A DNA stretch of 64,000 nt from Obelidium mucronatum (GCA_025765595.1 JAIVFH010000004.1:558001-622000), one strand, 5' to 3'. Shown: positions 1-11,360, numbered from the stretch's first letter. Numbers and translations are program-made. Notes: generated from the letters alone by a model not told the origin.

Positions 1-607
1 GATCTAAAGCGAGCCAAAAATGAACTGCTTGAAGAACTCGACGATCAAGGAATACGAGTTTTAGCGATTCAATCAGAAATGAATCGATACAAGAAGGAGA
101 ATGAAAGGGTAATGAGATATTCGCTGGACGTCGTAGTTGTTTCCATTTTCCATTTACATGTTTCTTTACAGATGGCTCGAAATCTGGGTGATTGGGAGTC
201 AGAACGCAAGAGATTCGAATCCACCACACAGCGACAACGGGAGGACATTGATAATTTACAGACGCGTATTCAAGAGTTTTCTGTTACCAATTTGGGAGGA
301 AAATCATCAGAACCACCTACTACACAAGCTTTGCGTACTGAGTTTCGAAAACTTGTGGCGGTGAGTTGGCATTTATTTCTGGAGGTGCGTCTGATTGTGT
401 TCTGATATTTTCTTCCAGGACCTTCGACAAGAATACCAAACACAAATCAACCGGGAAGTAGAAGTACGCGCGGAGTTAGAATCCAAGCTTCGTAGTCTAA
501 ACAAAGACCGAGACGCTGATCTATTCAGCCGGACTGATCTAGGCACTCAAACAACATTGCGATGGGTGAATGGAGACGAGCCACAGACTCGTTCCTTTGG
601 GTTTTAA
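1..607 (+). CDS. 3' end of a coiled-coil protein gene (partial)
   Basis: Three exons of a gene that begins before the window. The first is open from base 1 to about 108, an intron with GTAATG donor ends in TTACAG at about 171, the second runs to about 360, and a third after a TTCCAG acceptor ends at the TAA at 605-607. The product is almost all charged heptad-like helix, rich in E, K, R and Q (for example RQREDIDNLQTRIQEF), so a coiled coil. The last 25 residues are not helical and end in RSFGF. No catalytic motif is visible. I do not recognise the family; a golgin, centrosomal or axonemal coiled-coil protein would fit equally well. Confidence 0.6.
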
Positions 608-742
608 ACCGCATCCTCTTTTTTTTAATTTTTCACATCATTCATTTTTTAAAGTTCATCATGTATTTAAGTTAATCCGAGTATAATCAGTAACATAAAA
701 GCGCATTCTTTTGTCACAGTTTTTTGTCGATCTCAAACAATA

Positions 743-1520
743 ATGGCCAGCATCCCCCCTCTTGTCATTAGTGGCCCCTCAGGCGTGGTATGTGCATTCA
801 GCCTTATGAGCAGATACATTGCTGACTTAACATTACGTGGGTGCGGCGGGTCTCAGGGAAAGTCAACGCTGCTTAAGCGCCTGTTTGCAAAGTACCCAAA
901 TTCCTTCGGCTTCAGTGTATCCCACACGACCAGAGGGCCTCGTCCCGGCGAAGAAGACGGAAAGGCCTACCACTTTGTCACCAAAGACAAGTTTGCTGAA
1001 CTCTTGACCCAGAACGCGTTCATTGAACACACAGAGTTTAGTGGAAACAATTATGGAACATCGTTTGCCACTGTAAAAAGTGTACAGGATCAAGGAAAGA
1101 TTTGCGTTTTGGATGTTGAGATGCGCGGCGTTCAGGCAATCAAAAAGACTGACTTGGGTGCAAAGTTTATCTTTATTCGACCACCTTCCATCCAAGACTT
1201 GGAAAAAAGACTTCGCGGACGTGGTACGGAAACTGAAGAATCGTTGGCAAAGAGATTGGGTGCTGCTCAAAGCGAAATTGATTATGCCGAAACTGGTGCA
1301 CATGATAAGATTGTGATTAACGGCGAATCGGAGGAAGAGGCATTCAAGTTGAGTACTTATTTTAATATTGGAAGATAACTCCTGGTATTGTGTGGTTCTT
1401 ATTCTTGTTTTTTTTTTGTGCAGTGACTTGGAAAAATACTGTGGTTGCGACTTGGCCCCAAGTCACGGCGCCAGCAAAGAAGAGCAAAACATGCACATTG
1501 TTTTAATGAAGTTTCAATAA
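743..1520 (+). CDS. GUK1: Guanylate kinase
   Basis: This cytosolic enzyme phosphorylates GMP to GDP with ATP. Three exons join in frame: 743-787, 857-1347 and 1424-1520, giving 210 residues, the usual length for eukaryotic guanylate kinases. The first intron splits the P-loop, which reads SGPSGVGKST after splicing. The GMP-binding segment follows (SVSHTTRGPRPGEEDGKAYHF), with the conserved arginines and the acidic stretch of the family. The lid and adenine-binding part is visible as RLRGRGTETEESLAKRL. The third exon encodes a tail ending MHIVLMKFQ that is longer and less conserved than in yeast Guk1. The start ATG is the first in frame after a short leader, and the stop overlaps an AATAAA that could be a polyadenylation signal. 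No frame break is seen. Confidence 0.95.
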
Positions 1521-1580
1521 AGATTCATTATGACTTATTGCCCAGCATATAGCAATCACACCAGCCTCCTACACTATGAT

Positions 1581-2695
1581 TCAACCGGACTTCTTTTTTA
1601 TGGGAAAGTCCACAAAAAAGGGTTCGCGTTCCTGCACTTTGTTTTCACCGCTTCCTGATGGGAAAATATCTTGATCCCCCAACGTCCTTTCGGTATTCAT
1701 TGCTCGAATCCAGTCCAACTCTAAAGAAAAGTCTCCGTCTTGCCGAACAATTGAAAACCCAACACTACGAATCTTTGAGCGATCCATTTCGAGTTGATTC
1801 TTCATGACGTTTCCGTGGGCTGTTAGAATAAAGTCTCGGAAAGGAATCTGCATGAATACAAGTTTGAGATACGGATTCACAATTATCAATCCAGAAAAAT
1901 AACTGTTTACTGTACCATAACCACTTCCCATTCTCCCGGCCTCTCTGTTTGTAGCCGATGTTGCCAAGTGTAGCTAGGGAAGATGGAATCCGTCTGAATA
2001 TTCACAAAATATTGCCTTCTATCGGCTTTGCATCTGATTGCCAGATATCTGAATTGAGAAGTGTCGAACCGAGGGCGATGGAATAATGTGATTGGGCGTT
2101 CCTGAGCAACAAGTCTTTCAACAACGCAACACGGTGACCCGCGTCACATGCGCTCCGCAAGACACACACACACACACACATACCTTTGATTTAATTCCCG
2201 CGTATCCGCTCTTGTCAAACTTTGATCCCTCAGGTACTGCTGTGCTGAGCTTTCCCCAGAACATTCCTTGTGTGTGAAACGTCAGATCACTCGCCCATAA
2301 TCCTGGTCACTCCAAGAGATTCCCGCAACACATACCAGTATTATCCGGAGTATGGCCCCAGTATGCTTCCGACAATCCTGGTTTGGTGGGAGGAAACCTT
2401 TAGTTGACAGTCCTTTTTCCCTTTTTTGACCGTTGGCAGGAGCCGTTGTTTACCTCCAACATCGGCGTCAGATCCCAATATAAACTGTTGTAATGCTTCG
2501 ACAGAATTCAGTTGAAACATTGGCAGGTCTCGCTTCCAGGTTGAGAAACTGTCCATGCTCAATGCTACCAGCAGGAGTTGAGAGTGCATCCTCAGTACAA
2601 ACAGCTTTCAAACAAATGAGGCTACCATTATCGGCTTCCTGTTTGAGGTAGGCTGCGCTCCGTTGGAGGTAGTTTCGAAATCCAACGTTAGCCAT
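1581..2695 (-). CDS. NDUFAF1: Complex I intermediate-associated protein 30 (CIA30 family)
   Basis: A mitochondrial assembly factor needed to build the membrane arm of NADH:ubiquinone oxidoreductase. The N-terminus (MANVGFRNYLQRSAAYLKQE) matches the start of short fungal CIA30 proteins. The CIA30 domain follows in pieces over at least five exons: a segment with GSDADVGGK, then MFWGKLSTAVPEG with KSGYAGI, then FRYLAIRCKADRRQYFVNIQ, then WQHRLQTERPGEWEVV, and after a further intron IPFRDF with SKIRSVGFSIVRQDGDFSLE. The order and spacing are those of the family. Exact limits of the two 5' introns, around 2300-2600, are uncertain. One intron has a GT dinucleotide run directly after its donor (2161-2181 on the plus strand). 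Complex I is present in chytrids but not in Saccharomyces. Confidence 0.88.
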
Positions 2696-3824
2696 TTTGT
2701 TTTTAAAAATAATAAATCTGCTGAAATAAAGCTGCATTTAACCTTTTGATTCGTTGTGCAAGTTTAAAATGTAGAGAATTAAAGATAATATTTAGGTTTA
2801 TTTCCATTTGCTTCTATCAATATTTAGATACATAATATGGCGCAATAGTCGACTGTCGTCACGTTCAGCCAGCACCATGCCTGACAACGTGAATGTATCC
2901 GTGGACAAGTGATCACAAGTGATCAATCATCAAAACGATTAAGACCAACTCAACTCAACACTTCCCAGAATATGTTCGCAGACTGCAGCGCTACCTCCGT
3001 TGACCTCAAAACGGAATATACACAAGTACCCTTAAGAGCCTAGGAAGAACAAGAAAGGGGAAAATAAAAGGGGAAGCGGGAGGGCATAAATTATGTACTC
3101 TATATGGTTCAGAGTTTGGCCAAGTCACTTTTTGAGGATGGCAGAAGCGATGCAAACAGCGATGCAATCCAAGACACAATAAACCATCAACCATAGTCTG
3201 ATCGGCAAAATCGCTGATTCATGCTAATGGGACTGTATGATATTTCCATAGTGCTGCTGTATGGGTGTGGTAGTGGTGATGTTTTGTTTAGTTTCTCACT
3301 CAGCCCATCGAGATAAACGCCTGGAAACCCACACTTTGTCTATGCACTCTGTGGGTATAAAAAGATATATACATAAAGACGCTTCAGACTCAACTGTTTT
3401 GGGCTACTATATGTTAAGTTCTAAATGAACCAAATATGGGAACTTTCAAAGCATTAAAGAAGGGGAATACCACTTATGATTAGCAGCGAGCACTCTCAAG
3501 TAGTTTCAGCTATCAGCATGCTGTATTTTCTACATAGTTGTGATGATTGGCGGCATAAATTTAAGTGGCTTGGCGCGTGGTGTGCGCAAAGTGTCTTCCG
3601 ATTGCTGCCTTTCATCTCCCACTAATCTCCCACCTGCGACTCCTTGAAGCTTTGTCGTCATCCATCATTTAAATCAAAGCCATTTAAGCCACTGGTACTG
3701 CTTTTGTTTGATTTTCCCGTCATTCTTTCCCAATCAGCCAAATGAAGCGTCTATTTAATCGTGGGGCTTGTATCAGCCTATAAAAGAAGCAAAGGAGGCC
3801 CGGAGAGGAAGTAATCAAAAAACT
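2696..3824. other. Intergenic region, no gene supported
   Basis: AT-rich sequence between the divergent CIA30 gene and the surface-protein gene. Several short open frames exist but none has coding character. A possible TATA box (CTATAAAAG) lies at about 3778-3786, some 40 bp before the next start codon. A 13-codon upstream open frame (ATG at 3742, TAA at 3781-3783) ends inside that element, so it would matter only if transcription starts further upstream. Confidence 0.5.
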
Positions 3825-4778
3825 ATGGTGCAATTGGTTGCTATCACTGCTTCCCTCGCCTACCTGGCTTCTGTCGCCATGGCTGCTACTCCAACACCAA
3901 CTCCGAGACCAACTCCTCCACGCCCTTCAACGATTATTTCTGCAATCACAGTTTCTGCTACATCGGCTGCACCATCTGCCCAGTCTACTACTACTGTTGA
4001 TGCCGCTACTACTGCTCCAACCACCACTACTACCACGACCACAACCCTGGCACCAATTCCATCTACTATTGCTCCATCCACCACTACTACCACTACTAAA
4101 ACCATTCCCACGGTGATCACGGCTGTTAGTACTGTTCCAAGAACTACAGTTTCAACCACCACAACTAGTGCAACTGTCGTAAGTCCAAATCTAATCACAT
4201 TGACCAAGGGAAACTATCCCATTATTCGGGAATTCAAAACAGAATGCATCGACAAGCTCGTTGTTGACGTTTCAGGTGCTTCTGCATACTTTGCCGACCA
4301 AGCCAATGGCAATTGTGGTCCAAGTGATTTTAAGAGTCGTTTCAATCAGTACTTTGCGTTCGACGCTACTAATGGATTGGCCGTTTTCTCTGGCTTCCTG
4401 AACGAAACTGTGTACGAAGTTGCCATTGGAGTCAAGAAACAAAGAGACGTTGTTTTGGAGGACCCGGATGCCTGGAGGTTCTTTTACCAAATCGCGCGTG
4501 CAACTAGCACTACTGTTCCAGTGGCTGCTACTACTACTTGTACTGGAAGTGCTGCTTCTCAAGTTTCAAGTACTTGCACCGCCAGTGCTCAAGTTACAGG
4601 TACAGCGGTTGCGTCAACTGCTGTTACCACTTGCAAGACTACCACTGCGCAAGATGGTTTACTTTACACTCAAGCTACGCCAAAAGCAACCACAGCTAAT
4701 AAGAATCTTTATGCTTCGGGATCTTCTGCTGCTGCTTTGACCGTTTTGGCGGCCTGCATGGCTGCTGTTCTTGTTTAG
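3825..4778 (+). CDS. Ser/Thr/Pro-rich mucin-like cell-surface protein, probably GPI-anchored
   Basis: An intronless gene of 317 codons when started at the ATG at 3825, chosen because it gives a classical signal peptide (MVQLVAITASLAYLASVAMA). Residues 21 to about 125 are almost only T, S, P, A and V with long Thr runs, a stalk expected to be heavily O-glycosylated. A compact middle part (about residues 125-230) has few cysteines and may be a small folded domain. A second Thr/Ala-rich stretch follows, with several Cys in the pattern TTCTGSA...STCTASAQ. The C-terminus is a hydrophobic tail ending AAVLV after a small-residue site (SGSSAAA), typical of a GPI attachment signal. The layout suits a cell-wall or plasma-membrane protein. 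No known family was recognised for the middle domain. Confidence 0.72.
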   Translation: MVQLVAITASLAYLASVAMAATPTPTPRPTPPRPSTIISAITVSATSAAPSAQSTTTVDAATTAPTTTTTTTTTLAPIPSTIAPSTTTTTTKTIPTVITAVSTVPRTTVSTTTTSATVVSPNLITLTKGNYPIIREFKTECIDKLVVDVSGASAYFADQANGNCGPSDFKSRFNQYFAFDATNGLAVFSGFLNETVYEVAIGVKKQRDVVLEDPDAWRFFYQIARATSTTVPVAATTTCTGSAASQVSSTCTASAQVTGTAVASTAVTTCKTTTAQDGLLYTQATPKATTANKNLYASGSSAAALTVLAACMAAVLV

Positions 4779-4923
4779 ATTTGACCCTCTCTAAGTTTCC
4801 CTTTTTTTCTCGTTCCCCTATGGTCTCTGGTCTGTTCCTTAGAAATAAAGCAGTGTTTTTGAAGTACTTCGGGCTATTTTTCCTTTCTTTCTTTTTTTCT
4901 CATCAACCAAAAACATCCAAAAA

Positions 4924-7686
4924 ATGGGAAAACTCAAAAAGGAAAAGAACCGCGCCGCCGCTGGTCGATCAGTCAGCGCAGCATCGCAGGGAACTGGTGA
5001 TAGAAGGCTGCAGAACGTGATCAACGCAAAGGGAACCAACTTCTACCGCGATGCGTCAAAGGTCCGTCAGGTCAATCTGCTCAAGTCAGGAAAGGCAACC
5101 CGCAACTCAGCTGGAACTATCATCAAAGCAGCGGCCTTCCAAAACCGAGACAAGTCGTTCAGTGTTGCTCGTGTTGATGCAAACAGAAAGTGGTTTGGTT
5201 AGTATTCACTTCGAGACTTTTTCCTTTTTTGATCCCTAACATATGTGAACAGAAAACACTCGTGTCGTTGGTCAGAAGGAGCTGCAGGCGTTCAGAGAAG
5301 CCATGAGCGATAAGGCTGATGACCCTTACACCTTCCTGTTGCGCCAGAACAAGCTTCCCATGTCCCTGTTGACTGATTCTACAAAGGTGTGTGCCTTTCT
5401 TCAGGATTTCTTCAGATCTATTTCCTTCTGACCTCTTTTTTGCGTAGACTGCTCGTATGAATATGCTTGAAGTGGATCCATTCAATAACACCTTTGGCCC
5501 TAAAGCGCAACGGAAGAAGCCAAAGCTGAAGGTTGGCTCTATGGATGAACTTGCTGCTGCCGTAGATAATCAGCAAGGTATTTGAATTTATTCAGCCGTT
5601 TTAAAGAGATTCTTTCTCACATGTTTTATCCTTTAGATAGCTACGAAGCTGTGAAGGACAGCAGACTTTTAGCCAACGTTGACCATTCTGGTGCCAACGA
5701 TGCCAGAATGGATCCAATCTTCAGCAAGGGGCAATCTCGTCGTATTTGGGGAGAGTTGTACAAGGTTATAGATTCGTCAGACGTGATCATACACGTTCTA
5801 GATGCTCGAGATCCCATGGGAACTCGGTGCAAAAATGTAGAGACTCATTTGAAAAAGGAAGCTCGGCATAAGCACTTGATCTTTGTCCTGAATAAGTGTG
5901 ATTTGGTCCCAACGTGGGTCACTGTAAGTATTTCTCCAACGCAAACCCTTTCCCTCCCCTTTCCGCCCCACGGTTAAGTCAATATGTCAGTCACAGAGAA
6001 CAAGAAAGGAAGAAATTCCGAGCTCTCGCCTTTGAATAGACTGTGCATGTGTTACAACTGTGGAATATAATCTAGTCTTCGACCGTGAGATTTCCCCCTC
6101 GTTTTGAGGGTTCTCCAATTGAGATTTAACGTTCCGCGAGAGTTGATGGTTGACGAAGGTTCTTGAGACCTTCACACAACAGTGTCGATTATCTTAGTAT
6201 TGCGAACAAACATGCCTAGCCCGTCCTGTCATTAAATTTCGATTATTTACTCTGTTTTTACTATTCTTGCTAGGCCAAATGGGTGAAAATCCTTTCCAAA
6301 GAATACCCTACCCTCGCCTTCCACGCCAGCATCACCAACTCCTTTGGAAAAGGTTCTCTCATCCAGCTGCTCCGTCAATTCACAAATCTCCACTCCGACA
6401 AGAAGCAAATTAGTGTCGGGTTTATTGGATACCCAAACACTGGTAAATCTTCAATCATCAACACCCTCCGAAACAAGAAAGTGTGTAACGTTGCACCAAT
6501 TCCTGGTGAAACCAAGATCTGGCAGTATATCACACTTATGAAACGAATCTATCTCATCGACTGTCCGGGAATCGTGTATCCAGATCCAAGCGACACTGAG
6601 ACCGACATCATTTTGAAGGGGGTGGTCCGTATCGAAAATATTCAACAACCAGAAGACCATATCGGTGCTGTGTTGAGTCGTGTGCGAACAGACTACATTC
6701 AGCGGACATATGAAGTGGAGAGCTGGACTGATCATGTCGACTTTTTGACTCAAATTGCCAAGAAGAGTGGAAGATTGTTGAAAATGGGTGAACCTGACAT
6801 TGGAACCGTCGCTAAGATGATCTTAAATGACTGGTTGAGAGGAAAGATTCCTTATTACACTATGCCACCTGAGCATGATCCTACAGCACCTCAGAAGAAG
6901 GTTTGTTTCGACTTCTGTTATTTTTTGTAGCTTGATCCTCAATGGCTTTGTTTCCTGTGTTTTTAGGAAGACCCAGAGGCATTTGGTGCTGCTACTCGTG
7001 CGGCCGTGAACGTGGAGCAACTCTTTAGCAAAATCCCTGTCTCTGCCAAATTCTTGCCAGACGATATGAAGGGTTCTGACGAAAACCAACTTGTTGAAGA
7101 AGAAGAGCCAGCTGAGCCCGAAGCAATCGAAACTGAAGGCCAGTCTGATGAAGCCGTCGAAGCTTCTCCAGAAGCGGAGAAGAAGAAATCCGTCAAGAGC
7201 AAAAAGGTTGCAGCCGTTGCTACCCGTTCGTCCAAGCGAAAAGCTGCCGCTGCTGCTGAAACCGACTGGGACGAAGTGTTTGGTAGTGTTGTCGGTCAAG
7301 ATGCTTCTGCCGAAGAAGTTGCTGCTCTCAAGACCAAACCGGCGGCCACAAAACCCGCTGCCACGGCGACGAAAAAGAAGGGAAAGAGAACTTCTTCCGA
7401 GGTGGAACCCGATTCCGATGCTGAGGTTGAAAGTGAGGAAGAGATCGGATTTGCTGAGCCCATCAAGAAGAAGCCATTCGTCCCTCCCGTATTCGAAAAG
7501 GTCAAGAAGGGAGAAAAGGTGGAAGACGAAGATCGAATGAAGACAAACAAACGGAAAGTTGGTGTCAACTTTTATGACGAAGCCAATGTCAAGAATAAGC
7601 GGAGGTCCAAGGCTAAGCCAATTAGTCAGGCATCTCTTGCGAAGCAGATTCGTGCTCCTGGTCTAAAGCGATTGACTAAAAAATAA
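4924..7686 (+). CDS. NOG2: Nucleolar GTP-binding protein 2 (60S pre-ribosome export GTPase)
   Basis: A circularly permuted GTPase that binds pre-60S particles in nucleolus and nucleoplasm. Seven exons join without a frame break. The N-terminal NGP1NT domain starts [20 protein letters not shown] and contains [14 protein letters not shown]. The GTPase motifs come in permuted order: NKCD (G4) before the intron at 5921, then [15 protein letters not shown] (G1), PGETK and DCPG (G3). The NOG2-type domain after it has [16 protein letters not shown]. The last exon (about 6968 onward) is acidic and basic by turns with poly-Lys nucleolar signals and ends [17 protein letters not shown]. Its fifth intron (5921-6273) is 353 nt, several times longer than its neighbours, and is described separately. 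Orthologue of yeast Nog2 and human GNL2. Confidence 0.95.
6023..6180 (+). ncRNA. Possible structured RNA inside a NOG2 intron (candidate only)
   Basis: The 353-nt intron contains nested complementary segments. CTCTCGC at 6023-6029 pairs with GCGAGAG at 6136-6142. Inside that span AGACT (6038-6042) pairs with AGTCT (6074-6078), and GAGA-CCCTC (6087-6100) pairs with GAGGG-TCTC (6106-6115). Just downstream GTTG plus GAAGGT (6149-6160) pairs with ACCTTC plus CAAC (6168-6180). This gives a closed multibranch domain followed by one hairpin. Introns of nucleolar-protein genes often carry snoRNAs, which is why I flag it. No clear C/D boxes are seen, and H and ACA boxes are not convincing, so the class is open and folding by chance is possible. 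Confidence 0.25.
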
Positions 7687-7784
7687 GTTATTTGACTTTT
7701 GCGTCATCATTTTTGTACTTCATTGGATAAACTTTATTTGGGTAGTGTTTTTAAGTAAATTCAGTTGTGAATACGCCTCAAATT

Positions 7785-9173
7785 TTAAGGATCTTGTTTT
7801 GTTCGTGAATTCAGGCGTTGATCAACATATTCCGCCAAACAGTTTGCAATTCCAAATTGAAGCTGCTGTATACGATAAAGAGTGTTTTCTCGATGTGTAA
7901 GTGTAACAGAGAAGGTCTCCAACCAGGTCAAGTTGCAGTTGATGTGACTCATTGGAACAACGTCTTCATGACGCAACGTTCCAACCATTTCCTTGACAAT
8001 ATCCTGAAAGTTGTCCTCTTCTCCTTTTCCTGTTTGTGCCAGCAACTCAGAAATGTCTTGTTGTTGCCTTCGCAAGAATACTTCCCGCTTGATGAGCCGC
8101 GCCTCGCGTTTCTTTTTAGCCTGCTCTTCTTTATCAATTCGCGTAGCATCATCAATATTCTGATTGGACGGATTCCATGCGTGGATGTCAGATTTTTTTC
8201 CTAAACATCAAATTTCCTTACTTGGCAAATGACCCCAATAAACATATTCGCAATAATGAAATTGCCAATAAAGATAAAAAACGCCGTAAACAGCTCACTG
8301 CCAACAAATCCGTCGTGAGACAATGTCTCTTGGTAAGGCAGCCACCCGTCAGCACAGACATAGATGAATAGCGTCATGAAAGAGTCGCCAAGTGTTCCCC
8401 AATCTTTATGTGAAGTTGAGGAAGGATCTCCCGCAAACAAGTAGTGTCTTATCGCAAATCCAAGTTGTTTTTTTTTTGTTAATGACTTGGGTCTCCCGTT
8501 TAAATGGAACCTTACCCCAAAACACCGAAAATGAACATGATCAACAAGAGCAGAATAATTATATCGACCACATTGTTTCTCAGAGTGTTGATGAGGGCTT
8601 CAACAACTACTTGTAATGACCTGATTCGAAATTACGAAAAATAAAAACCTCAGACATGCAAAGGGAGAAAAAAAAAGAGCTCAAAACCTCATAAAAGATA
8701 TTCCACGAAACGCGCGTAACGCTCTCAGCGACCGCATAATTCTCAACACCGCCAAATCCTCAAAATCAGGAACCCAATACGTTACAATAAGCTGAACCAA
8801 TCCCATAACAAGAATTATAAAGTCCAGGCGATTATATTTCTCTTTCCAATACCCAAATGGACGCGCGATAAACTTGATCAAGAATTCAGTCAAGTATATT
8901 GACATGAAGATTAGTTCCAAGTGCTGGAAAGCGGCAGGGATATTCATGGAGTGCGCATATGCCATGCTTTGGGTTTCTTGGGCGATGCATACTATATCTG
9001 CGATAACAGCAAGGAATATTCCGTTGCGAAAATATTTGGACTGGCGAGTTGGTTAGAGAAGTGAGTAGGCAAAGCCTTTGATAATTAAAAGAAACTGCAC
9101 TGCATACACTGGAAATGGCACGAAGATGCGCAGTGATTGGCCAGTCAGCGTAAGCATCGGTCGTTGTGTGCAT
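7785..9173 (-). CDS. CatSper-like single-domain voltage-gated cation channel subunit
   Basis: A six-transmembrane channel subunit of the voltage-gated calcium superfamily; four such subunits would form a pore in the plasma or flagellar membrane. After an N-terminal exon (start MHTTTDAYADW at 9173), S1 begins at KYFRNGIFLAVIADIV and S2 at LELIFMSIYLTEFLIKF. S4 reads RIMRSLRALRAFR, with arginine at every third position five times. S5 (VVEALINTLRNNVVDIIILL) is very like CatSper S5. The pore loop has CADGW followed by a long S6 ending NMFIGVICQ; CatSper filters are T-x-D-x-W, so Asp and Trp are kept and Thr is replaced by Cys. A basic helical C-terminal tail of about 120 residues follows. The ATG is 43 bp from the divergent mannosyltransferase start. 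Introns at about 8650, 8480 and 8190 are inferred from frame changes. Confidence 0.8.
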
Positions 9174-9216
9174 TTTTGAGAACTGTCAAAAAAACAAACA
9201 ACCCTTTGTTGAAAGA

Positions 9217-11360
9217 ATGAAGCACTTGAAATCAAAGCCTGCTTCTGACTTCAAACCGCTGCGCCACCGCCGACAACATCGCCGCCTCCAAGCATTTCTC
9301 ATCGCCGCTGTGTTTGCGTGCGGCCTTGTTTGGCTGGTGTGGGGGCCTGTCACTGCAGAGGACAAGCCCGACTTTGCGAAACGCAACCACCACCGCAATG
9401 TGCCACAAAAAGTACTCGAGGAGCCTCAAAAAACGCCTTCTCTGCTGGTGCAAGCAGCGCAGAACATTCTTGCGCAGGACGCAGCACGGGAGGCGAAACG
9501 CGTTGGTCGTCAGATATTCCATTGGAGGATATAGTCAAAGATATTGATTTGCTCCAGGCCCAGTTTTTGGACTTTCTCAATGGCGAGGAAGGAATGCAGG
9601 CGTCGGATCCAAGGTAAGGACTTGCCTGAACGATGTGTAAATAATTTGACGTTTGCTTATATAGAATATTTGGAGGAGCTCTTCAGAATCTATCTGAACC
9701 ATTCGATATCCAATTCGTCTGGATACGGATACATCGATTCGCACTTCATGTGGCGCAATCAAAATCGCTTGACCGGACAGAGTTTCTCCAAATGGGTCGA
9801 ATCGGACGAGCCAACCTAATAGCATATACTATTCTATACGATAAAACCTCAATCATACCATTCCTGGAATCTAGCTATGACTCGGGACTGGACTTGGAGG
9901 CGCAATTATATGTGTTGGTTCAAGATTTGACCAGTGTTTTATACCCTTGGATGTCGCCCACTTTCAACAGCATCAAAGAAATGCAATCAAGGTATTCCAT
10001 GGCTAAATCAGATGGCATGGTCCGTGAGGGCATTATTTTTACAACTGGAAAATGGCACTTTGAGTTGTGAGTGCAGAGACTTTTTTATTTTGCAAGTTTG
10101 TGATATTCATTCACCCTTTCCTTTTTAAAACTGAAGAACTCTTCATGCAATCGTAACTTTACGACGCGTTATAAATTGCTCGTTGCCGATTGAAGTTCAT
10201 TATGGAGGACCCGAAGATCTCTCCCCCGATATGATTGACACTTTCAACGCGTTGCCAAACACTGTTGCAGTAGATACAGTCTCAAATTTCTTCACTTCAG
10301 AGACGTCTCAATTTGGAGGGTGGTCGTTGAAACCATTTGCCTTGCTCGCATCATCGTTTACGAGGTAACAAAACCTACTGGGGCTTAGCCCCCCCCCCCC
10401 CCCCCCCCCCCCCCCTCCTTCCCCTGTTGATGAAACTTTTTTAATCTTTGCGACCGGGAAAAAAACAGGGTCATATTCATTGATGCCGATGCCCTCTTTT
10501 TCCAAGATCCACAAACACTGTTGCACAGTTTCACGTTCCAAAAACATGGACAAGTGTTTTTCCATGATCGAAGTCTATTTCGAGATGATCCAGTAACCTG
10601 GTTCCGTGAAATCAATCCTCAATATTCACACTATGCCTCAACGTTGCGGTACATGAATGGACTGAGTTGGCATGAGATGGAATCCGGAGTTGTCGTGATT
10701 GATAAGAGCATCTCTGGGAATTTGCACGCCTTGTTGATGATTTGTAACATGAATAGTAAGGAGGAGCGAGATGCTGTTACTTACAAGAAGATGCACGGCG
10801 ACAAGGAGACTTATGTGAGTTTTTTTTTTAGATTTTCATCGTTGGACCGGGTGAGGGTTTCTTTCCAAATTCCTTAAAAAATGTTCGCAGTGGATTTCTT
10901 TTGATATTCTTCGCGTTCCATATGCGTTTGTCCCTACTTTTGGTGGGACTGTTGGATACAAGAATGAAACTACAGGCGGTATCTGTGGTGGTTTGTTTCA
11001 TACTGACGAGAATATGAAACCGTTGTGGTGGAATGGTGGAGTTGTTGCAAACAAGTGGCATTCAAAGGATTCAACTTTCATGAAGTTCGAGTATGCAGCC
11101 TTTGATACAGATGGTGATAAGATCAAGGTATTAATTTTCCTTTGCTTTAATCAGAAGTTAACTGTTTCAAATACTTCTAGTGGGTTTGGGAAACACCAAA
11201 AACACCGTTCTGTTTGACACCAAGGTATAAGTGGGAAGTCATCGAGTTGGGTTCAAGAGAAAAAACTTTCGGCAACAAGTTTGTTGAAATATACAAAGAT
11301 ATGCAAAGTACAGGATGGAAGAGTTACTTAAAGGAACGGATGAACGTCAATGTCGACTAA
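9217..11360 (+). CDS. GT71-family alpha-mannosyltransferase (Mnn1/Mnt type)
   Basis: A type II Golgi membrane enzyme that adds alpha-mannose to glycans. A basic cytosolic tail is followed by one membrane anchor (FLIAAVFACGLVWLVWGPV) and a stem. The catalytic domain starts near RRVINCSLPIEVHYGGPEDL, continues with FGGWSLKPFALLASSF, and has the metal-binding DxD in IFIDADALFFQDP. Further family blocks are FFHDRSLF, HEMESGVVVIDKS, GDKETYWISF and GGLFHTDENMKPLWWNGG. Introns lie at about 9615-9665, 10067-10137, 10367-10468, 10815-10891 and 11129-11180. The third intron holds a run of 27 C. Between the stem (to about 9500) and the exon with DIPLEDIVKDIDLL (from about 9515) the frame changes with no credible intron, so one base is missing or two are extra. 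Roughly 570 residues if corrected. The acceptor specificity cannot be read from sequence. Confidence 0.88.
10389..10415 (+). repeat. Poly-C tract of 27 bases inside the mannosyltransferase intron
   Basis: An uninterrupted run of 27 cytosines about 22 bp after the donor of the third intron of the GT71 gene. It does not disturb the coding sequence. Tracts this long slip during replication and sequencing, so the true length is uncertain. Confidence 0.9.

Noticed and set aside
2161..2181. CA dinucleotide repeat as a regulatory element
   Set aside because: A short microsatellite just after a splice donor of the CIA30 gene; similar GT runs occur near 42368 and 58357, with nothing to suggest function.
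3860..4207. Val-rich minus-strand frame over the mucin-like gene
   Set aside because: It is the complement of the Thr-codon repeats and has no independent support.
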